Part shown: positions 10,701 through 17,366 of the stretch, in pieces | How the letters are laid out: every line of letters begins with the position of its first letter | How positions within the stretch are numbered: the stretch's first letter is position 1 | Virus record (IMG/VR): IMGVR_UViG_3300032288_001098 | Coordinates: 1 to 61,273 of that record | DNA from: a virus | DNA: 61,273 nucleotides | Direction: 5' to 3' (one strand) | Position numbers and translations under genes: made by a program | The notes under the pieces: generated by a model | Databases searched by the model: none | What the model was told of the DNA's origin: nothing | Seen by the model: only the letters and a program-made list of their open reading frames with translations

Positions 10701-10802
10701 ACTGCCGACAAACCCAAAGATTTGCTCTTGGGTTGCACCCTCTGGAGCTTCAACCTTGTAAATGTTGCCGTCTGGAGCCTGTACCGTGTAGATCGGCATC
10801 AT
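1695..10802 (-). CDS. 3035-residue polyvalent protein with HExxH protease, ART-like, ParB-like and LPD38-type domains
   Basis: This is the last gene of the late operon and probably a capsid-internal protein ejected into the host, as known for phage polyvalent proteins. Visible parts: an N-terminal phage-type segment (VQAPDGNIYKVEAPEGA), Ala/Gly-rich hydrophobic stretch (about 110-290), coiled coils, HESLHAL at about 605 (HExxH zinc peptidase signature with NEEAIADAFG downstream), two ADP-ribosyltransferase-like regions (about 1620 and 1770; VFYHATAREFFEF then IFLADTPEEAETFG), a ParB/sulfiredoxin-like patch (ITGHEGRHRMLAL, about 2120) and a C-terminal 850 residues resembling LPD38. Six repeated (K/R)(Y/L)SL segments at about 750, 848, 1320, 1750, 2022 and 2189 separate these blocks. 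GAGG precedes ATG-ATG at 10802/10799; either start is possible. Confidence 0.85.
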   Translation of the reverse strand: MMPIYTVQAPDGNIYKVEAPEGATQEQIFGFVGSQMAMRQRAPESAGFNLGDLAASFAQSAYGSTQALTDVFGAGNVASRALEERVRASQAGMSVARQAELARQQERLKRAEASGSALEEAKAVLQNIAEAPLQSAAQALGSFAPYIPTMFLGPAAGVLGLGARATAAATNVAKAAPAVIGTAQGAGAVKGAIYDAVYEAERKDGVGEEEARAKAEAAQSYAGNNIDQILLGSGAGYVAGRFGAERLLTPGAAAKASQSVAGRIATAAATDVPTEAFQGGQERLAANLALQREGRDVPTFEGVAGQATQEGLLGLLGSAPVAALRGPDVEALRQEAIKKQQAEFEAEKARALAEMAARPPEPEKPIELPQGYKVMREELGREVGPESYGIFVEGQETPLTTVASEQQALQKIESFKEIRESERETLVEQMEKLNDGIQKTRDRIDYLEATGKTADPEYTKLKTALPDQELAAETKARELAEQVQQLGAPLTFAPIGQKETVREQYNVLSPTNEPLGTFATAGEAEASVRGIIGDEPFKQAEMKKQRDERIVALEQQLVPKLKQFGLQDVGLKVVESIENNAGGAYLNKLIRVAYDEANPLQTMRHESLHALKDLGFFTPQQWKALNERAEKQWVQELKNVPFSEGKSRHDAYVEMFTQEGEAKGLSGQQLQNYVRETLNEEAIADAFGAYDRGATPPPGMIAALFKRLKNFFLNFGQALRGAGFESADDIFQRVERGELRGRKPAEAEEKLSLAPKGIPQKIWDLHEKVIKADDEASGRVGRPQGISPGAAKRNQTMTFRRLNQAVMDFVGGDEQKANDLMVKMNEESSRRGREAEEKAEEVIDAKQKYSLAGAGVNRSTRNLMEQTAGFAQIALGLKTDKVKGATGANNVRDVGKALNQYTTDHFGAIDKSNPTAQDVEDLAKAVADEVGYQLRASAKTGTGLGWYSNNYPNAVKRLGNRFNELKENKHARSVFSALVAVTSNGEDVTANIKNAIRLYSDLRQGKPLVPVSSRRADALTNNLVQIQSLLDKHGKGFEEELTKEITVSQMNAYLRSVGEEPSSDYLANTKIPAAAIYFGPKLGAFYANLSGSEGYLTMDLWWTRSINRMRGLLVPQATPNSINTFRELMEMPSATREEVIAATVPFKKKYEQHGYVTDLEFLAGAKEPNKAGYPKWLAKAKRKAGPAFEQLMLEHRLEKLGNTIYKNEYEMLKEDPFNSSDRKFMYDVARKAQKNLRSEGIDLSLADIQAALWYYEKRLYAKLTGREADDIGYEEAIIAQSTESDRREGPSVVFDEQPDRRDESRGKGAVPDESGRVDASKLSLKKGIVAEVAPNPDHISAELWREMTPQERIDATKAVASKIMLGVFSELGLRGYSYQFSSGKYEGELNPNIIVEAPEDATIQELDELARVLGYVLDQKAMVTFDENNKTSGSQAGFVQVVIPNGMKESDVNELRNHIARSVPQAGGDTLRNGSLFFGNFSAYDDRVDTLTDKQYHQAIVDAINEFDYVGDIEVYEPMRFHSDLVEASKREDYLEGTRYGERDTQDLQAERDTVRGQGRKRLEAIAESAIALRDRWIDARGAARQRGGERGNEIRVGDAQAEYGTPRANSVSAVGVHFSKQQRPIISTAFYGSGLRGMERDRLMEPKNSDIRSRAYFYVDKGRGIIPESGVGGVPHVIKLNNLYDVLKDPLGIVKRANGETAEERRNNWERGVKEAGFDGYLLNDPLQHNGYAVLVGKHDVKTSKSATRYSLKGVAFPSVKAVKEAVAKTEVPTTREFRLFNGANRWLDKDGKAKVFYHATAREFFEFTPAGQSQAIFLADTPEEAETFGSIAEDRLRREIYKALNKAEKLDFFQRVVDEEVKKGSISEREGTDFIKQANRKVPDYGDFGDIEAQVYAALLDLSPTRMSIMPLYARAETPFDFENSDHVNLVMDWVARNTQIPQDFPEKWLAGMKGRISQGLWQAIEDKRVQQAIRALGFDAFTVRENRASPKNYAVYKPEQLKSVTGNLGDYGLETKDIRYSLKNVRYSDNRFEKLWNESMYTQNDAENKTKGYLAFVDPMDFVRATASPETFERLLQEQEPLDPERMRNYDQVPFLSVSEKNGEWKITGHEGRHRMLALHGAGYNEVPIYIHLRAEDAKSIPVKMLTAQYPDSVSSVLMAAEVEPLSYANKDKAMEKFTRMSSKVKYSLPAIPKAMETRIGETTFRREPEGFFERMTEAISPKNFSYFRQRVLNQYNQLGVYDRKLVEQMGGKELLADQSAEAAALMSDLGAGVAASAMGFGDRNGGIPVYKNGVTTIDRSKKGLIAILQPLARYGDPKIYQYYQYWAMVKRGVRLNAEGKETGIDNTDVQYAKYLQDKFPEFVTVQKEFIEFNNGLVKYARDTGVISEQNAEAFMRYADYVPFYRQMDGETTVGPNIFQSIAGVKPPKKLKGGTAPLADFLETAVRNTQSMIQAGVKNAAAQRAVGVVTKVKAPGMGAERLDHDANGPDVFHVLENGKRVSYRTPDALLIDAISSLHLNEIPGLGIIAAPANALRNLVTKDPGFMMANLMRDSLSAWVTSGQKMTPIAGTVINFGKALAKKSKGYEALLDAGVIGGYEFSQNIERSGRQLEEDLSEKAGKKAPLVLRPFKSLWGALERGTEASDAATRALVYERVLNDTGNEAEALFRALEVMNFNRKGNSPLVRILTAGVPFLNARMQGLDLFYRASTGNMNMADKAAIQRKFWLRGSTMMAISAYYWMMVHDEDDYKSQEQETKDNNWIIPSLGIRIPIPFEVGVLFKTIPERIMAYSFGNDTGKDFTESMKRNFMSTFAFNPIPQVVKPVLETAFNFNPFTWRQIVGQGMQDVAAEYQVGPGTSKIAKAIGENLGLSPMKVDHIIKGYTGTMGMYAIDTIDYIMDQFGDSPKAAKRFEQMPVIKRFAVDPAARGTVTAYYEMKDSVDTTVRTMNLLERTMEPEKFAQYVQDNLGPLAVKDYIRDLEKTMKELREMRVVIQSSTMSAEEKRDGLLTINQAENNLTKNIQEVKKAIASLK

Positions 10803-10807
10803 TTACC

Positions 10808-13135
10808 TCATTGTGATGGTTGTACGCCCAACATCTTAAAACCAGTGTAGGGCTGCGCTGGTGGTGATGTTACCCCAGAGGGCTGACCTCCGCCAAGGGA
10901 GCCATACAAATCGCGGATCATTTGCTGGCGCTGGGCTTCCATCTGCGCAACCATCGGATCGTTGGGGTTTCCGGCCTTCAGTGCAGGAAGAATTTTGAAC
11001 TGCTCATCAATCTTGCGTAAGCCTTCTGCAAGTTTTACATTTCTTCCGGCCTCTGTCCGCATAGAAACGCCAGTATTTTGAATTTCTGCCGCCTTGGTCA
11101 ACAGCGACTCTGCACTTGCGCTTGGGGCCTCTTTGCGCAGCTGCTCGTAGATACCCATGATGCCGGTTTGAGAGCGACCCATAGATTCCCGATGCCGCCG
11201 CTCTTCAGAAGCCAGACGATCCTTCTGGAGCTGAATGTCTTGCATCTTCCCGGCAATGTTCATGGCCGCAGTGCGATCATCCTTGCGCAGAGCCATCTCG
11301 TACTTGGCCTGCTCGATTTGCAGCTGTGCGTTTAAACGATCCATTGCACGCTTCTCGGCCTCGTACTTCTCTTTGTGAGCCACAAGCTCAGGAGCTGCGG
11401 CAGAAATGGAACTCAGAAGATTTGCTCCCGGGCGGGATGCTGCTTGTGCCATCGCAAGACCAAACTTGATCATGGCATCGTTGCGGTCGTACTCAGGAAG
11501 TTTGTTCATCTTCCCGATTGCGTCCCTGATGCCTTTTAAAGCCTCGTTGTCCTCGTTTTTGAACTGGGCAAACAGACGCTGATAATCAGAGATTAGATCG
11601 CTGCGATTGACTTGAGTTTGTGAAGCCACCGCTGTTGCAACCTTGGTCGCCGCACTCTTCTCAGAGCGGGTGAGCTTGGGTTCTGGCTTTGCTTGAGCGG
11701 CCTCAAGCCTGCGCAGGTCGGCCTGCTCAAACCTCGGAGCGGGAGCTGCCGAGGGGCGTGGAGGGGCGGGCGGTGCTGGAGGCTCTTCAAAAGCCGCGCT
11801 AAATTCAGGGCCGACCCCACTTGGGTCTCCTCCGTTGGAAAAACGCATCACGCCGCCCTCTGCGGCAGACACTACCCGCTGCTGGGTTTGTTGGGGGAGA
11901 GCGTTAAACGCACTGCCCATCCCGCGACGCAGCGAGGCACGCTGTGCCAGCTCTTGCTCGATGAGCTGTAAACGGGCCATGTCCTGCTTGGCCATAGCTG
12001 CCTGACGAGCCTGCATCAATTGCTGATCAGACAGATCGTCAAGATAGCTCTCCACAGCCTCATCGCTGGTAACAGAGCCGCCCTCGGCAAACATCCTGCC
12101 AAATCCTGCAAGGGCAGTGCCAAGACCGGCCACCTGCCCGCTAAAACTTGGGGGCTGCTGATATGTATAAATGTTTGATTGCCCCAAGCCTTGGGTGCCG
12201 CGCAGCAGGTCGGACATGAATCCGAGCTGTTTAAATTTCATGTTTTGGGCGTTCAAGAAATCTTGATAGTCAGCATTAAGCATGTTTTGAACTTGCTGCT
12301 GCTGTTGCTGACCAAGCTGATTTTGTAAACCTATGGTTCCAACCTGTTGGCCGTAAATGTTTTGTCCAATGCCGCCAAGCTGACCAGCACCAGCGATTGC
12401 GGCCTGAAGACCCTGAAGCCCAAGACCTGCGCCATACTGGCGTGATTGCTCTCCAAGCTGGGCTGCTGCCTGTCTGGCCGCTTGCTCCGCATTGAACTGA
12501 CCTATCGCCTGCTGATAGGCTTCTTGCGAACCACGGGCTTGGATGTCGCCCAACTGGGTAGCAAGGTTGCGCTGTGCTTCGGCATTCTCTATGGCTTGGC
12601 GGGCACCCCCAAAGGCTCCTGCACGGGCAAACTCTGCGCCACGGCGGGTCTTGGCAATATCTGCGCCCCTCTGGGCCTCTCGCTTTTGAATGTCCACCAC
12701 ATTTTGCATGTAGGGAGACATGTACTGCTGCGCTGTACCGGGTTGAGTAAAACTCTGCGCCTGATACTGCAATGGGTCAAACCTTGTCTGCCCAGCCGCC
12801 ATAGCGGCATTTCTTGCAATAGTGGAAGCGTCATACATCTGCTGGGGACTGCCGAGCATTCCCGCTTGCTGAAAGGCGTATTGCTGTAGCGGGGTAAATT
12901 GAGCGAAGCGTTCGCCCAAGTACTGCTGATAAGGTTTAAACCCGGCGGGGGTAGGTGTACCTTGTCCAGCAGAAACGATTTCGCCCTTGTCATTTCGGTA
13001 AATGATGTTGCCCTGCGAGTCCTTTTCGTAGTCAAATATCTCGCCAGCACCGAGGCCCAGCAGGTCTTCAACATACCTTCGGGCGTACTCGGGGATGGAG
13101 GTTTGATATTGAACAACGCTTGACGGTTCAGCCAT
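10808..13135 (-). CDS. large Gln/Ala-rich internal virion-type protein
   Basis: A 775-residue protein between two other giant late proteins. The first 360 residues are Gln/Ala-rich helices with polyglutamine (LGQQQQQQVQN), and the middle holds two FAEGG/AAEGGVMRF segments, then a Pro-rich linker and a long C-terminal coiled coil (about 470-700). The size, coiled-coil content and place next to the tail stabilisation gene and the polyvalent protein suggest an ejected or internal virion protein like those of podoviruses; this is inference. An AAGGGG ribosome site precedes ATG 13135. Confidence 0.7.
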   Translation of the reverse strand: MAEPSSVVQYQTSIPEYARRYVEDLLGLGAGEIFDYEKDSQGNIIYRNDKGEIVSAGQGTPTPAGFKPYQQYLGERFAQFTPLQQYAFQQAGMLGSPQQMYDASTIARNAAMAAGQTRFDPLQYQAQSFTQPGTAQQYMSPYMQNVVDIQKREAQRGADIAKTRRGAEFARAGAFGGARQAIENAEAQRNLATQLGDIQARGSQEAYQQAIGQFNAEQAARQAAAQLGEQSRQYGAGLGLQGLQAAIAGAGQLGGIGQNIYGQQVGTIGLQNQLGQQQQQQVQNMLNADYQDFLNAQNMKFKQLGFMSDLLRGTQGLGQSNIYTYQQPPSFSGQVAGLGTALAGFGRMFAEGGSVTSDEAVESYLDDLSDQQLMQARQAAMAKQDMARLQLIEQELAQRASLRRGMGSAFNALPQQTQQRVVSAAEGGVMRFSNGGDPSGVGPEFSAAFEEPPAPPAPPRPSAAPAPRFEQADLRRLEAAQAKPEPKLTRSEKSAATKVATAVASQTQVNRSDLISDYQRLFAQFKNEDNEALKGIRDAIGKMNKLPEYDRNDAMIKFGLAMAQAASRPGANLLSSISAAAPELVAHKEKYEAEKRAMDRLNAQLQIEQAKYEMALRKDDRTAAMNIAGKMQDIQLQKDRLASEERRHRESMGRSQTGIMGIYEQLRKEAPSASAESLLTKAAEIQNTGVSMRTEAGRNVKLAEGLRKIDEQFKILPALKAGNPNDPMVAQMEAQRQQMIRDLYGSLGGGQPSGVTSPPAQPYTGFKMLGVQPSQ

Positions 13136-13145
13136 GTTTTTCCCC

Positions 13146-15917
13146 TTATGCCGGGAGGTGTTTATCTGCGCGGGAGTTCACGGCCACCCGACCTCTGCCT
13201 GTTGTTTTGCCACGAGCCTTTTGGACGCGATCCATCATGGCGTACAGCTTGCGTGCGCCAGCTTCTGTGGAGCCATTACCAAGCTCAGAAACGATCCGGG
13301 CAGGGACTACAAACTCACCATCGGCCAGACGGGCCGGACGGCGGTCAGCGATAGTGGCAGGGATGCTGTCAGATACACCATCACCGGGACCGCGCAGAAG
13401 CCTGCCGCCATCGGAGTAGCCGCCAAGGGAGCTGATGCCACCAAGAGCGTAGCGATGCAAGAGACCGCCATGTTTGGCCCCAGAGCTGGCCACGCCAGCA
13501 GAGTCACCAGCGCCCCCAGAAGCACTACCACCCGCAGATGGCCCACCTTCGCCTATCCCAACACCGGCTACACCGCCGCCACCCTCTACGGCTGTTAATC
13601 CCATGCTCTCGACAGGAGCCGCATCTTGCTGACCAATAATCGCGGAAATCAAGCCATTGGTTATGGAGTTTGAATCTCCCTGTACACCCGATGTTGTAGG
13701 ACTGAAACCATCAACGGTAGCCCCTGCATTGCCCGCAGCATCATAAAAATACTCTCCGCCCGTAGCGCCGCCACTTCCTGTTGCGGGAGCCTTCTCCCAC
13801 ATACCTTTTGAAGATTCCCATGCCCATCTCATTCCCGGGCCGGGGTCTTCTTTTGGCGGGTTGTAGGGGTCGGTGTACTTGGAAATATCGCCAACAGCAA
13901 TAATGTTGCCGTTGCGGTTGATAAAGTACGGGCCATCGCCAGTGCTGCCGCCATCTGCATATGAACGCATGATGCCGCCATTTGCAGCAAACTGATTGAT
14001 AAAGTTACCACCATCTGGGGTGAATATGTTTCCCGGCGGTGATGTGTTTGTCATGACGGGACGCGATTTCCACATCATGTTGACGGTGTCCCAGAACCAC
14101 TCCATACCCGGGCCGGGGTTGACTGTCGGCCTTTGATTTGGATTGGTAAAGGTGGTTGGGGTGCCGCCACCTTGCGTTGTGATAGTGCTGTCCCCACGGC
14201 GAATGTAATACTCACCGCGTCTTTCGGGGTAGTACGCCTGCATGGGCGATGTCTGCCACACTTTGGTGCCAGTGCTGCCTTTACCAAACAAAGCGTTATA
14301 CGCCTCCAAAGAGCGACCTGACATCAAATCCTCCGGCTTGCCCGGACCCGTTATGACCGGCGGCTGATATGGCGGCTGGCCCGGAGGGGGCGTAGTCGGC
14401 GGTCCCGAAGGAGGTGGCGACGGTGGAATTGGACCCGGAGGGCCAATTGGAGGACCACCCGGAGGAGGAGGCGGGGGCGCAACTGGAGGACCACCCGGAA
14501 TGGTTGGGCGAGGTGCGGGTGGTGTACCGCCCGGGCCAGTTACATAGCCTGCTTTAATGTCTCCCTCACCTCTTTTCCTCCAAAATTCCTCTGTTTCGGC
14601 TCTTTTTTGAGCCTGCTTTTCACGCCAATTGGGATCAAGCCATTCTGCAACCCCACGTTTTTTAGCGCCTTCCTGCATATCCTTGTATTCTTTGAATGTC
14701 TGATCAGAAATGTCAAACGGATTGAAGGTTGGGTCTTCTGGAAGCAAAGCGTTAGAAGTTCCGAGCAGTCCATACTGACCCCTGCGCCAATCAAGATACG
14801 CAGCGACTTCTGGGTCACGCTCATACATTCGTTTTCTTGCTTCGTCAATTTCTGACTGAGGAATCGCAGACACATTTGCCCTGTACTCAAGCGAGTCTTG
14901 TGATGCTCTCGGCAGTTGGCCTGCATAAACTCTTTTATTGACCTCGTTTTGGGCAACTCGCATGGCATTGTTCAGGTCAGAGACTTTAAACTGCGGAAGT
15001 GCCTGATTGATTTGCGCGGCAGAGTAGCCGGAAGTGACAAGAAAGTTTTGAAGGTCTTGCTCAGAAGCCTTGCCTTGGTTGGCCTCCCACCACTCTTGGA
15101 TTCTTTGGGCAGACCCGGCTTGACCGCCATCCGCAAAAGCAACCGCACCGCCATTTGCAAGAGCCGCAGTTAAACCACCAGCTTTGCCGCCGGGAGGTCT
15201 TGTACCAAGTTTGTACGGGGTAAGAGCCCTTGCTCGACCGTATGGGTCTACATCAAAAGTTCTCATGTATTGGTTGATCTCGGGCATACCTGTTATTGTT
15301 TTTGGCTGCTCCATTAAAGAAGGAACAGCCGCCATATAGGCTGCTCTTGCCAATCCTTTGCCGCCGCCCATGCTTTGCGCAAAAGCAGACGGATTATTCA
15401 TAGCCGCCGATACACTTTGCCCAAGACGGTCCATAAAAGGCTGGGCCGCAAAATCAGCAGCGCCCCTTCTTGCCGCTTCTTGCAAAATTTGACCCGTAGC
15501 CTCTTCCCCGCCTGTTTGAGCAAGAATTGCCGCATTCTCTGCCGCAGAGGAGCCCAAGGAACTCAAACCCGCTCCCAATGATGCGCCGCCATAAGCACCA
15601 AGACCTGCCATCAGGCCGCGACCCAGATCGCCGGTGCGAAGAGCCTCGACGCCGCCAACAGCCAAACCTGCTCCCATAGCACTTGAGAAAATGCCAAACC
15701 CAGCGGGGCCAAGCGCGAACCCAGCAATCATGGGCAGCAGCTTTTTCAGACTGAACGCTTCAGGTAACCCGGTCTCAGGGTTAATGGTCAGGGACATCCC
15801 ATGTTTTTCTGCCAGCTTTTGCAAGGCAGCAACCTCAACAGGGGACATGTGAACGAGGGTCGAGTCGCCAAAACGACCTTGATGCGAAAGGTGCTGGGCG
15901 GCAAGCTGTAGGCTCAT
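13146..15917 (-). CDS. large virion protein with Ala/Gly membrane region, polyproline linker and DGVSDSIPA C-terminal motif
   Basis: A 923-residue protein. Residues 55-130 are Ala/Gly-rich and hydrophobic (MIAGFALGPAGFGIFSSAMG), suited to membrane insertion. Residues about 460-540 are a polyproline/glycine linker. The C-terminal about 110 residues contain GGRLLRGPGDGVSDSIPA and LADGEFVVPARIVSELGNGS, a block I recognise from many uncharacterised phage virion proteins. It also has ANGG, ADGG and SDGG segments shared in style with other late proteins here. A role in DNA ejection is likely from position and composition, not proven. Confidence 0.7.
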   Translation of the reverse strand: MSLQLAAQHLSHQGRFGDSTLVHMSPVEVAALQKLAEKHGMSLTINPETGLPEAFSLKKLLPMIAGFALGPAGFGIFSSAMGAGLAVGGVEALRTGDLGRGLMAGLGAYGGASLGAGLSSLGSSAAENAAILAQTGGEEATGQILQEAARRGAADFAAQPFMDRLGQSVSAAMNNPSAFAQSMGGGKGLARAAYMAAVPSLMEQPKTITGMPEINQYMRTFDVDPYGRARALTPYKLGTRPPGGKAGGLTAALANGGAVAFADGGQAGSAQRIQEWWEANQGKASEQDLQNFLVTSGYSAAQINQALPQFKVSDLNNAMRVAQNEVNKRVYAGQLPRASQDSLEYRANVSAIPQSEIDEARKRMYERDPEVAAYLDWRRGQYGLLGTSNALLPEDPTFNPFDISDQTFKEYKDMQEGAKKRGVAEWLDPNWREKQAQKRAETEEFWRKRGEGDIKAGYVTGPGGTPPAPRPTIPGGPPVAPPPPPPGGPPIGPPGPIPPSPPPSGPPTTPPPGQPPYQPPVITGPGKPEDLMSGRSLEAYNALFGKGSTGTKVWQTSPMQAYYPERRGEYYIRRGDSTITTQGGGTPTTFTNPNQRPTVNPGPGMEWFWDTVNMMWKSRPVMTNTSPPGNIFTPDGGNFINQFAANGGIMRSYADGGSTGDGPYFINRNGNIIAVGDISKYTDPYNPPKEDPGPGMRWAWESSKGMWEKAPATGSGGATGGEYFYDAAGNAGATVDGFSPTTSGVQGDSNSITNGLISAIIGQQDAAPVESMGLTAVEGGGGVAGVGIGEGGPSAGGSASGGAGDSAGVASSGAKHGGLLHRYALGGISSLGGYSDGGRLLRGPGDGVSDSIPATIADRRPARLADGEFVVPARIVSELGNGSTEAGARKLYAMMDRVQKARGKTTGRGRVAVNSRADKHLPA

Positions 15918-15974
15918 ATTTGCCTCTCAATACAGGGGTGTTTAAATGGTATCACGGGGATGCTTTCGGGGCAA

Positions 15975-17366
15975 TCACTGCGTCAGGTCGTAGAAGGTGA
16001 TGGAGCCAACGCCGTCGCCCGTTGTGGCACCAGAGATGGTTCTCACCCCCAAGGTGTAAATATCACTCACACCAGCCAGAGATACGCCAAGCTGCTGATC
16101 CCAGTTGAAGCCTGTCGGAGCCACGGTGTCTGCCTGTCCGCCGCCCCCGGAGCTTGAGATATAGCCGGTCTGAACAATCGTGCCTGCGGTGGCAATCGCC
16201 GTGGCGGCAACATCAAACTCCACATTGCTGTCGCTGGGTACTGTTGCGGCCCATGTGGCTCCCGTGAGGACTGGGTTTTTGATCAGCGCAATCTCGTAGT
16301 TTTGCAGCGTTGTTGGCTGAAACTGGATGCGGTTGGGAATCACCACAGCCCCCAGTGCAGAGGATGCCAGCCGGATTGAGACCACCGGCAGGAAGTTGGC
16401 CGCTGTGTTTATGGTCCCCAATACTGTGGTGCGCCGCGCCACATGCTCAATGGATATGGCTTCAAAGCCGCCTTCAGATATTACAGAAGAGCAAATTTGG
16501 GTGAGCGTGGCAGCAACTGCGGCGGTTGTTGTGGTGATTTCGTAGCGCACCGGCAGGATGGCGGTGGTCATGTACACCGTGGAGCCGTAGACGTTGGCCG
16601 TCTCAAAAGTGTGGCAGACAATGTACTGGCCATTGATGATGAAGCCGCAGCGCACCGAACCCACACCCAGCCACTCAAAGTCCATCCACAGAATCTGTGG
16701 GTGAGACAGATCAAGCGTTAGTCCAGAGGCCCCGGTCCCGTCGAGTTTGTCCCCGTTCCAGTCGGCTTGGTTGGCAAATCGCGCATCGCTTGCAGTTCCA
16801 GTAATGTACGAGCGCAGCACAAACGAGTTAACGCCGCTGGTGCGACGGAAAAACACCCCGTTTTGAGTATTGAAGTACCCGACCTTCTGGTCAAGGTTGG
16901 CAGATGTGCCGGTGTCCATCTTGAATGTGGCCAGCACCAGCAGCCCCTTACCCGGCTGGTAGAGCATGTTGCGGTATGACTGCCGCACCACAGAACCGAC
17001 ACCGCCACCCGTCACAGTCATGCTGACGCTGGACTGGTTGGTGTTGAATGTGGATGACCCGGTGCCCGATGTGGATGTATCAAACTGGTTGTCTGCGGCG
17101 TAACGGCTTTGGCTATCAAACAGGCTGTAGGGCTCACTGACCCGCAGCCGACCAAAGGCATCGACGTTAGTGCCGCCGATGGAGATTGGAAGGGTATCGA
17201 TGTTTGCCACAAGTTGCCCCAGAATGTTGCTCAGTTGGTTGAAGTACAGGCGCAGGACGTTGTTGAACTGTTCCTGATACCGCGAGTCATACTGATACGG
17301 TGCCAGCGGCAGGTTTGGAGGAGCAACCTTGTTGAGATCAAACTCGGTGGTGACAATAAAACTCAT
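15975..17366 (-). CDS. putative tail structural protein (beta-rich)
   Basis: A 463-residue protein rich in beta-forming sequence with SVVRQSYRNMLYQPGKG and LATFKMDTG near residue 135, a pattern common in phage structural proteins with concanavalin-like folds. It is coupled by an ATGA overlap to the tail stabilisation gene upstream, so it most likely sits on the tail or tail tip. No enzyme motif is visible. Confidence 0.65.
   Translation of the reverse strand: MSFIVTTEFDLNKVAPPNLPLAPYQYDSRYQEQFNNVLRLYFNQLSNILGQLVANIDTLPISIGGTNVDAFGRLRVSEPYSLFDSQSRYAADNQFDTSTSGTGSSTFNTNQSSVSMTVTGGGVGSVVRQSYRNMLYQPGKGLLVLATFKMDTGTSANLDQKVGYFNTQNGVFFRRTSGVNSFVLRSYITGTASDARFANQADWNGDKLDGTGASGLTLDLSHPQILWMDFEWLGVGSVRCGFIINGQYIVCHTFETANVYGSTVYMTTAILPVRYEITTTTAAVAATLTQICSSVISEGGFEAISIEHVARRTTVLGTINTAANFLPVVSIRLASSALGAVVIPNRIQFQPTTLQNYEIALIKNPVLTGATWAATVPSDSNVEFDVAATAIATAGTIVQTGYISSSGGGGQADTVAPTGFNWDQQLGVSLAGVSDIYTLGVRTISGATTGDGVGSITFYDLTQ

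Noticed and set aside
15940-15960. Possible terminator between 15975 and 15917 genes
   Set aside because: Weak pairing and no T run; only a GTTTAAAT copy is present.
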